From assembly GCA_030549495.1 (NCBI GenBank), contig JAUIRK010000756.1:1-64000 (forward strand): DNA of 64,000 bases, written 5' to 3'. Shown here one piece after another: positions 35,201-47,200 of this stretch. Both the position numbers and the translations under genes were made by a program. The notes below the pieces were generated by a model. It saw nothing but the letters and a program-made list of their open reading frames with translations. It was not told where the DNA came from and searched no databases. Position 1 is the first letter of the stretch. The number at the start of each line of letters is the position of its first letter. The stretch is from Nectonema munidae (Eukaryota > Nematomorpha > Nectonematoida > Nectonematidae).

Positions 35201-38200
35201 AATTATGGAAGAAAATTCTTCCCTTAGCTGCAATAGCGAGAACTAAAGAAAATTGAAAAAACTTTTATTTTTTTATTGCGATATCTTCCTTTATTCATTA
35301 CGAATACAATACTTAATTATAAACAAGTAACACAACTGTTCAATCTTACCTGCGAGAAAAGTACTTAAAATTTGAGCCATTTTTGTGAAGTTGGATTCTC
35401 TCTCCATCGTACTTAATCTCAATAAAAAAGGAAGGATTTTTGTTAAGAATTATGTTAAGGGCTTTGCCATTTAATCTATCACATAGCATTGGCTGAAACG
35501 GTAGGTCAAGGGAAATCGTGATTGTTGGATTATCATTTTCTCCATTCAGTTCCGAACAAACCTATATAAAATTAATGAATTAAATGTACAGTAAAATCAC
35601 GTTTTTGCGAACTAGCTTAATACGAACACTTCAATAATATGCGGCCATTCTCAATCCCCTGTACAAAATTAACACGTAAATTAGACCTTTTACAACAAAC
35701 TCGTTTTTAAAGAAACCTCATTTATAATTTTGCATTACTTATGTAAAAACTCGCTCTTTAGTAATAAATTTTCCTTATACAAAGGATAAAATTGTGAAGG
35801 AGCATTTGATTTACGTGTACAAAAAAAGGATTTCTTTCTCATACTTTTGTATACGCTTGCGTAGATAGGAAGACACATTCATGAAGTAATAATCATATGT
35901 TCCATATTCTTTTAACTAATTTTCTTGATTAGATGAAATAACGTTTTATTTATGAGACTAACTTGCTAATATAGAAACCTAGCTTATAATTTTGCGTTGC
36001 TGTTATACAGTTAATCAATCTTTAGTTTCACGTTATAACGATGGTGGAGATGAATATGCTTTCATTATAAAAACAATACGTTTGTACTAATACACCAGAA
36101 TAGATAAAAATAAGAAATTTTACTTAAATAAATGATACACTTTATTTTTCATATACGTCTTCTAAATGCAGAAATTTTGATATTGGCACAAAGTATCATG
36201 CTATTACTGCCGTTGAACTAAATGTAAAATCAGAAGTAGCTGACGATTTTAAAGTACTACTAATTTGGCTGAAATCTTCGATGTAAGAATCTTACAATTC
36301 TTACGAAAAAAGTGGAACAAAGCGTAAAATAATAAGAAAGAGTCTTTACCCCACGATGTTGAAGAGGCTCTTTTTTTATTTCAAAAATGCTAGATCGCAA
36401 AACCCCAAAAATTTGCCTTTGATTTAAACCATTACGAAATATATGTCAAGGTATTTTTTTAAGATTAGAGGTCACCGACAAATAAGGTGATCTAAAACAG
36501 AGAGGGAAGGGGGTAAAAATTTGACAAATGATAACTTTGTTTAGTAGAGAACTGGCCAAAAACTGTCAAGAGAGAGCAGGGATCGAAAGTGAACAAAAAT
36601 TAGGTGTCATCATTTGCAAGCACCCTTATTAACTATTAAACTCATTGAAAGAGAAAATGAAAGTAAGTAAAAAACAAAATTGAACTTTTTTATTGTAGTC
36701 CTCGGTTATAGTAAAACTCGTTTTGTACGAACTAAACAACAGTTCGCCTTCAACTTTGTTATACCCAAGTTTTACTGTATATTACATATTCTTATTTCCA
36801 AAGAAGGATTTATATCTTTAAACTGGCCGGTATATAGATGTTTTTATTTTCGTACAGCTTGCTTATATAGTTTGTATATTTTCAATTTTGGGAGATCATA
36901 GAGGCATTTGCAATTGTATTTTTTAAATGAAAACTTATTACATTTGAAATATCACAACCGAAAGAGTAAAAATAGGAAATATTAAAGAAAAAAATTCATG
37001 GATATATTGCCAATTTGTCACTGGAGTTAAAAAGCAGGATAAAACTAAGACAAAGATTTGAAAAGAATGAAAAGCGACTCGCAAAAAAGAAGAATGAGAA
37101 ACATATCAACTAAAGAAGAGCATTTTTCATTGATTGTCTTATTCGCAACGTAATTTTTTTATGACAGTTAGAGTATATTTGTCTACATACGTAAACAGAT
37201 GGTTATATGAACAATGAAAAGTGATTTGCAAACATAGGAGTAAGAAATGATGAATGCGAATTATGCCAACTAAAAAAAGCACATTTCATTCATAGTCTCA
37301 GATGAGCACGTAAAACAAAACTCGATCCGCACCCCCAGACCCACAAAATAAATTATGTAGATACCAGTGGATCTCGCAAGTAATTTTACCCACAAAAATT
37401 CAAAAGTTTATTTTTCCGCAAACTGACTATTGAGCTCACAACAATCGATCGGACTGACGTGAGCAAACAAACCATTAATTTTATTACAATTTAGCAGGGT
37501 AACGCGATTTGAAAGGTTAAACATCTGAATAGCACTTAAAGAGCTTACAAAACTTCGACACCAATTACAAGTTAGAATTATATTCGTTCATATTCTAATT
37601 TATTACTCTGTCTCGTATTTTCTTTTTAAAAACGACTAAAACTATTGATTTCACAACCCGGATTTTCAGAGTGATTTATAATTTTTAACAAAAAATATTT
37701 TTGAATTGATATTATCGATTTGTTTAATGACTTTATTTTTTGCATATAATATTACTTAATACTATCTAAAGTACTATACGTTTAAAATTCTCTTACTTTT
37801 AACTATTATATAAACTCTCATACTTCATATATTATTTAAAAAATGTAGCAATTAGTTAAACAATTACACTGCAAAGGTATATTATAAAGAAATTCAAATC
37901 AACAGTGTATTATACTACTTAAAATTAGGTATCAATGAGTTATTGAAGTAGAAAAATGTTTTATGTATCTTTATTAACTTAATTTAAATATATATATATA
38001 CTCACACACAGTAACCAACACCACACTCGACATCATCCCTCTTCTTTTATTGAAGAAGGCCATGAACTTCATTCAAAAAGAATGAACAGCAAAAATAGTG
38101 TTATGTGCATGTTGTGTAATATCCTTCTTCCCATAGATGCGCCTATTTGCCTCAAATTGGGAATAACAAAGTGTAACTAACGACTATAATAGTAAATGAT

Positions 38201-41200
38201 GCTTACAATGTTTGCTCAATCATCTTTAAATCGTTTTAATACTTCAATTTGACTCCTGAGAAATAAAAAAATTCAAGTGTTCTCAAATATTAACCGCAAC
38301 TCCAACTTGTTATGTCCAGGCCAGCCCGCTACGTACAATTTTTTATGTGGGTACACGCATACATACGGGGGCTTGCTCACACCGGGCAGTAATCTAGCAG
38401 TCTATATATACACAGTAAACAGTAAAAATACGATAAAAAAAATTATCAGTAAAAAAAGAACCTAAAATTGATTAGATTAGCGATAGAAACTTACTAAAGA
38501 AAAACTTTTCTCTATGAACGAATAAAAAGTAAATAGAAAAAATAGAAAAATTATTAAAAAAAAAAATAAAAATCTATCCAGAGTTATTCATTGACTATTG
38601 CTTCCACACAATGCAGCATACTTGACACATAAAAATGTGAAGATAAGTGATAATAGGGTTTGAATAAGTCGGCATATGACTTTTCAAAGAGGTTTAATGG
38701 TGAAGTACAAATAAATATAATTAATTGGATGGACGACAGTTGTATTTGTTTAGATAAAGTGTGGAAACGCTAAAATTATAAAAGCCCTAAAATCAATTTA
38801 TTTAAATGGACTACCTATAGTGTAAATGTATATTTTTTTGGAAAGTGAGGAATGTTGGGTGTTTTATAATAAAATATTTTTTCCTAATTCAGCTATGTTT
38901 TCAAATATAAATTAAAAATCAGTTAAAAACATTGCTGAATGGTTTTCAACCTTACTTTAGGATCTATCAAGACGAGCTTACTCAAAAGAATTTGAGGTTT
39001 AAACAAGATTACAAAGATTATGAATGTTTCAACTATTGAATAAAAAAGTAGTACAATTATACATTTTACCAACCTTTTTTAAGTCGAAGCAAACTGAAAA
39101 CATTTCTGAAGCTTTACTATGAAAAGTATTCAAAATAGAAGTATGACTCAGGCCAATGTGAATTTCTTTCAAAATGATACGAATCAGCCAAATATGTTCT
39201 TTTGCTGAAAGATGAGATAAAAGCGAGATTAAGCTCTTTTCGACTTCCACTAAAAATAACGAATTATATATAAGAGAACAAAAGACTGGAGGAAAGAAAA
39301 ATGAGGCAGATAAAAAATTTAGCACCGATACTTAAAAATTAATGACATAGAAACTTTCAACTTAAATGATCAGTAAGAACATTTCGGTAATTTAAATTTA
39401 AGGATACTATAAAAATAATGTCATTTATTCTCCTAACTAAAACACTACTATCTTAAATTTTATCTATGATAAAAGTTGAAATTAAAAGAGTTTGTTTGAA
39501 ATAACGATGATTTATAGCAATGGTTCCCAACCTTTTTCTTCCCAACGGCCCTTTCACTCAAAAATTTTTTTCACCGCTCACCCATGTTTATCAATTTAAA
39601 AAGTGAAAGAATAAAATACTTTTAAGAAAATAAAAAAAATAAAATTAAATAATTTTCATAAAAAATTAAATTCAAAAAGATATTAACCATAAAAAATCCT
39701 TGAAAATTCAATGGCTTCTTTGCTGATGATAAATGGTTGATGATTTTTTATTATTTCATTCAAATTAGGAATTATTTTTGTAAGTTTATATCTTAAGTCC
39801 CCTGTCTCATCTATTTTGAATTTATTTTTTTGTTTGTTTTTCAGATATAGCGCAGCACTGAAACCCGTTTCCACCACGTATGTCGAAGGAAATACGAAAA
39901 ATGAGATTTTAATTTCTTATCAAAGGTTTGGATATAAAAATTCCTTTCTGCCCAAAATTTTTCATATCCTGATAAAGTGAATGAAGCTTTTGATTTAATG
40001 TCATTTTCTAAGTCAATCATTTCTTCTAGAATATTATAATTCATTTCTTGGAGAGCAAACTTGAAAGAATCAAAACACCACTCAGGAACTTGAACATCAA
40101 TCAAGTCTTTGAAGCGTTGCTCCATATCGGATTCTAATGAATTTATGCGATTAAAATACACTTTTATAACATCATCATCAATTTTTATGCCTTCTTTAAA
40201 TGTAGAATTAAGATTGGGAAACTGATGAAAGTCATGTGGACGTAAACTTGAAGCGAATATCTCTAATTTGATGATGAAACCACCAATAATTCCCTTAGGT
40301 TTGAAGATCTTCCTTGAAGATTGAGATTAACATCATTGAATTTTCCAAATATATCAGCCAGATAAGCAATATAGTTTTTAATTGAACATATATTTCATTA
40401 TACTCATCTTTGAAAAAATCTAAAATGCTCTTATAACGTTCAAAATATCTTTGGAGATTTTCCTTTCGAGAACCATCTCACTTCTGTGTGCATCAAAAGA
40501 GAGCTAAACTCTTCTTCATTTTCCCAACAAACATTTTGAAAAAGCCTATCTTTAGGTGAGATTGTCTTTATTTTATTAATTGTTTTTATAACAATTAGTA
40601 AAGATTTGAAAGGTTTGGTGAGCTCCTTTTACAGTCGAGATGTTGACACAATGAACCGTTAATATTTCTGTGCAAGTTCTTTTCAAATGGGCTAAAAAAA
40701 TCTTTGTAGCGGCACTGTGCTGTATGTTCTACACGCCAAAATAGTCTTCAATGAAATGCTTTTTTGAAGAAAAAAGTTTTCTACAACCTTAAAAATTGTT
40801 GAACTCTTTGTATCACTAACCAGAGAGTTAGCAAATAAAAATTCCTCAGTAAATTCTGAATTGTCATCAATGTATTTAACATAAGCAAGCAAAAACGATT
40901 GATTGTTGATCACTGTAGATTCATCTATTTGTAAAACAAATTGTTTGAATCTTAACTGATTACATAACGTAGTTTCTACGTTTTTTGACATTCCATTAAT
41001 TCTTGCCAATACTGTATTGTTACTCAACGAAACAAATGAAAGTAAATTATTATCACCTGAACCAATCATTGTGCCAATAAATTCTTTGATACAAGGTAGT
41101 ACCAAATTTTCTCCAATATTATGTGCTTTACCTGAGTTCGCAATTAGTAGAGAAATTTTGTATGATGTTAAAAGACCCCTTTTAAGATTCTTTGAACTTT

Positions 41201-44200
41201 TAGAAATATTAATACTTAAACATTACTAACTAAATATCTTCATTTGAATCTTCAACCTAAACATGGCTCTGCCTTAAGAACTTAAATTCTCCCTTAGGAT
41301 AAGAAGAGTGCTACCAGATTTTGTTGAAATATGCTACTTTTTAAAATTCTGTGATACAAAATTTTTAATTTCACATATTTAATTTACAGATTTATCTTAA
41401 AGTTAATAAAATTTTAAACCCAAAAGTATTTGATGAATAAATTTCTTAGTCTCATGAATGAGTGCATTTATCATCATTTCATTATTCATTTTGCTTTAGA
41501 AGGTGGGTTGGCCTCTTTGGAGTGTGCACCTTCCTTATGGATACAAACTTCAAACTTTCCATCCCTTTCTTCCATCTATCTCTATCCTTCATATCCTTTA
41601 TGTCGATTTCGTACATACTGATATCCTTTTCAATTGCATTCTTCCATTTCAGACAAAGTCAACCGCGCTTCTTCCTTCCATCAATCTCCATCTTTATTAC
41701 CTTCTTTATCCAATCTTCCTCATCCCGTCTCTCTACATGCTCTGCCCATCTCAATCTTTATTCGTTTGTATCCATAAGGTTTTGTTGGAGCAATGGTTTT
41801 ATGACCGGATGCCCTTCCTGACGCCAACCCTCCTTCTTTCGCACCCTGGACTTGGGATCAGGCGATGGCGGATGAGTGCATTTAGTTGAAGTGAGACTTC
41901 GCTTAGCATCTAGTTTTATAAATAAAAGACGCTTTTTCAACATTTTCTATGTTTCTGCCAACTCTGGATAGGAAGTGTATAAGTGAAGTTACGCTTATTT
42001 TTCATGGCGTTGTTAATGGCGATAGCAGTCAAATGGGAATTAACATCTGCAACGCTAAACACACTCTTTAGCGTGCAACGATCGCGAAGGAGTTCAAATG
42101 CGATATCTGCATAGTCACCAAAGCCATCCACTTCCTTCTGAAAGAAACAAAAAGGGTTGAGAGACACTTTTATGATAAAAAATTATCTATAAATTATCAT
42201 ATCATCTATAGATCATGACATTATAAAGGCCTTGTTCAAAATTAATAGAATTTGAGTCCCAAACGTTAAATAATAATAAATTATATATAGAGTAATTGAC
42301 AATATTTTAAAACTTTTTCTCAATAAAGGATAAATGAAAGTCGGTAGCCATATAAAAACTAAGGAAACAGTAAAATAAATAGAATATTTATTTCAAGTTC
42401 TCGACTTTATAGATATAAAAAATAAGTTTTGGTATTTCGATCGTTGCCGTCTTTTTTCAAGATTCTTTCTTAAATTGAGACAAGAAGAGTGGTTTAATAA
42501 AATTCTTTAACTGAAAGACAAATTTTCTAAGTAACCAAAAATTTCAATTTAAGTATATTAAGGATGGGCCTATAAATATTAAGAATACAAAAGTATTGGT
42601 ATGAATAATTGATTTGCGAACAAATTGCTTGAGAGTAGTCATTCAAAAGAGAGTTGTCCCAATTTATAACGATACATTTCCCATTCAAATACATTTATTC
42701 TCTTACACGCTCGTATAATCATTTTTATGAATAATTGAACTCTGGGAATTTCTAGTTGACATCATCAAAGTTCCGAATTCGACCCAAATAAATGATATCA
42801 CGTTTGATTTCAAATACAAGACAAATAATAAAAATTTTCATAACTTCGTATCTTGAGATTTAGAGCATTCAAATTATTTAATTTGTAAAAAAATGGAAAG
42901 TTTTAGAAAGTAATTTGATCTTATTATAGCATGAAAAATCAATTATATTGTTTGAATTGAAGAACAAAGTTCTAAGAGATAGAATAGAAGTTAGACAAAA
43001 TACGAGAATGGATCAACGTGACAATTTTAACATGAGGCTTTGAAGAATGAACAGTCTTTCCCGTTGACAATACGGTTAGGCAGATATCCATTTAGGAAAG
43101 ATTACGAAGAAAATACTTATTTTATCATTCATTTTAAGGAGCAAAGAATATCCTAGAGAACAGTAGCAATATTTAAGGTAAGAAGTTTAATTCACGATAT
43201 TGCCATGTTTTGAGCAATTTGTGCATTTAATACAGTAAGATTTCAGTCAGTAAACATTAAAAGAACAGAACTCAACAGATGTTGCTTTGTTCTATAAAGT
43301 TTAGCAGAATTTGAGTTAAGTGTTTAGTCAAATGTTATGTTTTTTAACTTGAAAATTTTGAAAATACATGCCAAAATATTATTTTGAAAATATTGTCTAA
43401 TACTGTATTAAAATTCATTACAGTAGGAATGAATCTAATTGAGAGGTCTGGTTTCATTTGAGTAAGATAAGATAACTGATTGTTTTTAGCGGTGACAGTA
43501 TCTTTTTCCATCAAAAGTTTTTGATTTTTTTAATATTGAGTTTATTTCTAAAAAGGTTTATTTGATTTCTTTATGTAGACGCGTATTTTAACAGATTTTC
43601 AAAAGATTTAAAGAGTGTATTGTTTTAAAGATTTCGAGCAACCAAATGTTTTAAATCTTTATTCAGAAACTCCTTCTTGCTATTTAAGAGCATTGTTGTA
43701 TGAATAAAGGGTATAATGTTAATATTTAATCGATTATGTCTTCAAGGGGTAGATAACGAAATAAAATGATATTGTAACAGAATAAAACATTTCCAGGAAT
43801 CAAATACTTTTTCCGAGAGATTTTTTTTTGAATATTTAGAAATAATAATTATAATATAATAGAAAAAACGAAAATGAAAAGCGAATTTAAAGTTTATAAC
43901 TTTAAACAAAGATGTTTCAAAAAATTATAACACTAAAGTAGCGAATAAATTATTTTAGAAAAATTGCAAATATTAAAAAGTATATTATATAAGGACAATA
44001 TACTTGAGATGCTAGAAGAGTTCTGAAGTTAATAAGTTTTTGAATGCCTGCATGTTTTTTGTCCAAACCAAGAACTTTCATATAAAAGTTTGTGAGTGTT
44101 ATCTAAAGAAAAAAGAATAAATTATATCACTACACGCACGCCTATATTGTATCGGCCTCTTGAAAAAATATGGATAAATCAGTTTGTATATTTTGTCAAG

Positions 44201-47200
44201 TAACAAACCTGAATTATGAAAATATTCACAGACTAGAATGTTACAAAGGATAACATTATTCACTAAAACTTGATTAACCTGTAAACGACCAGAATAATCA
44301 GATGATAAACGCAGACGATTTTATTTTTGTAAAGTCGACATATGTCGACTGTGGTCGATAACCGGTTAAATGATTTTCACCAAAAATTCACTTATTAAAT
44401 CCATGTTTTCGCACATTTTGTACTTACAGCCCTTTAGACAGCATTTTAAGCGACCGTCCTTATAAAATGTAACTTAATAAAATAATATTATTTTCAGAAT
44501 AAAGAAAATGCATAGAAAACTTGAAAAAGTAATATAATGGCAAAATTTAGTATTCATTCCCAACATTTATCATCATACCCTCTATGTGACGCGTATCAGT
44601 TTGGTACTTATCCATATTCTAGATGCCTTCATTCATTCATTAAATAAAATTTTATTTACAGCAATAAATTCATTTTCTGCAATACAATCTGTGGGAAGTA
44701 ATAAAAATATCTTAATCACTTCAGAATAGGGGATAGAGAATTTTAACCCCTTTTCGATTTCCTAAATTATTTTACTTATGATATTAAGTATTATTATCCA
44801 AGATATCACTATCAAATAAATATTATCTAAACGATTTCTTTGTTCCAATGAAGAAAAAAATTCGCAGGAAATATAAGATGTGTCTCATTATGAACAGAAT
44901 TCAATACACTTTTTCTTTTTAACTATCTAGTACAAATCAAAAATTAGCCAAAAAAAATATAATTCAGGGTCATTAGGGCAACTGTAAAGTTAATGGCTTA
45001 AATAAACTAAAAAAGTCAGAGTAACATACAATAAAATTATTAAAAAAGGATACCAGAAAATCTCGGAAAGCTCTGGTTTCTCATTCACTTATCGTTCATC
45101 GTTGCTACAGTTCCCTACAGATCATTTTACAACGATGTGAATGTGATCCCTACAACAGGAATGACATCACCTATATTAATTTTGAGAAGACTAAACAAAT
45201 GATATCGAAAATAATTGAGACTTTGAAGCAGCCAGAAGAATGAAATTTCTGCTATTGCAACTACTTCTTGTAGTGACATTTCACCAGCTCTCTACTTAAA
45301 ACAACAACACGCCCAGAAACGTTTGCATCAGTGGAGACAGGTTTTTCAATGTTATAAAAGTTATTAGCAAAAGATAGAACATTTTTGGCACAAAATATTG
45401 AAAAGCATATGATTCTGTACTACAACCGAAATTCCAAAAAAAGGAATTACCAATAAAGTCTCGCCATGACTAAAAAAGTTTTCGTTGCTATTAAATACTA
45501 AAATTTAGTAATTTAATATCATTAAGAGTTATATTTTCACGATTTTTAGTCGTTCAAGTGATTAAGTTGTCAAGACTTTACATTCTTATATTTTTATAAA
45601 TTTAATTCCATCTCTTTACTTAGTTGCCTATTTGATAGAATATTATTATTAAATAAATGTTTTTCATATAGATTGAACAACGTAAGCATAATATATGATC
45701 AAACAAGAGTAATTTTACTTCTTTAATGCCATAAGCGATCCTCTCTCTTTCGAAGTGTGGTAGCAAGAGTCTCATCACAGGATAGATTGAATTATCCTAA
45801 ATATATATATCCTAATTTTTGACGTAAAAATGCTCTTTAAACAAAGCATAAAATATGGCTAGTTTTGCATCTAGCGGAAGAGTACTCTTCAAAAACTAGA
45901 ACAAGAAGTTACACTTCCATCACTAGATCATCTTCCGATATTTATTCATGGAAAAAAGTTATTTGTATTTGGAAAAGTGCTTATAAAAAAGCATGCATGT
46001 GCGTGCACTCTTTTGATATAAGATTAGTAATAAGAAATATAAATAATTAAGAATAAGGTTAGCTATAAATTCGATTTTCAGAGAAAAGCACAAGTTTATC
46101 AAAAGCTATAAATCTCAAAATCATTTGTCTTCACGATTCTGTGAAGTATCTATTGTTCTAGCCCAAAATGACACGTGATTAGAGACGAAATATAAGAGGA
46201 GAAGAACTCAATTCTAATAAATAGGTGTAAAACAATAGAGGACCTCAAGAATTACCATTGTACTTTCCTCTATCATATATGAGAGATTTTTTCTCTTGTT
46301 GCGCTAGAACAATTTTTCCCAACTTTTTTGAATTAACGCCCCCTAATTGAAAATAAATTACGAATTTATAAACTAAGCTTTCGTACAAAATAATTTGAAT
46401 GAATTCTTTTAAATATTTTCAAAATTATTAAAAAAATACCTTAACACAAAATCTTTTTAATGAGATGGCTGGATTTGATATTATTATATTATCATATTAG
46501 GTTCTATATTGCTCAGAATCAGTCTCAGAGACAAAACCGATCAAAGACAGGAAGATCTTTAGCTGAATCCTGTAGGAGTCGCCGGGTTGCTATCTATCTT
46601 AATATGATTATTTGAAGAGGGGCTTTGATTCGAAATTATTTTTCAAGTTAATTAACTCTTCCTATGTTCCATAATTTGTTTCACTTGTATAAGCATCAAA
46701 AAAAGAATTTATTAGCAAGTCAGGTATTTCCATATAAAATAAGTTTCTGATATTTAAATTTCATATCCTTCAGCGAAGAATTCAAATACTCGAAATAAAC
46801 CAAGAGAACATCTAATATGGAATAGTCAGGCACTTAAAACTTCAGATTTGGTAATTGAGATAGCTCCCAACGACCAATATTTGGCCTGAAAAATAGATAA
46901 TTACAATTATCAATTTTTTATATTTTTTACGCACAGATATATTTTTTCTTTTATTATGCAACACAAATGATGTTCTTATTTGTCATTTTAATAGCCGCAG
47001 TAATAAAAAAAATTATTTTAAAATCACATCAAGCAGAGAAATGACAGCACTTATTGCGTTTAAATGAAAATATAATTTTCACAAACACTAAATTTTACTT
47101 TGTTCACTGTTTTTAAAAATAACAATACTGCTTCTTTCAATTCCTAAACATCAATTATTCTACGTAAAAACATCGAAAAAGACAACGTCCTGGTGATAAC

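Noticed and set aside
41430-41889. Three overlapping plus-strand open frames of 63-128 codons
   Set aside because: They are antisense to the LINE fragment, whose coding signal is on the minus strand.
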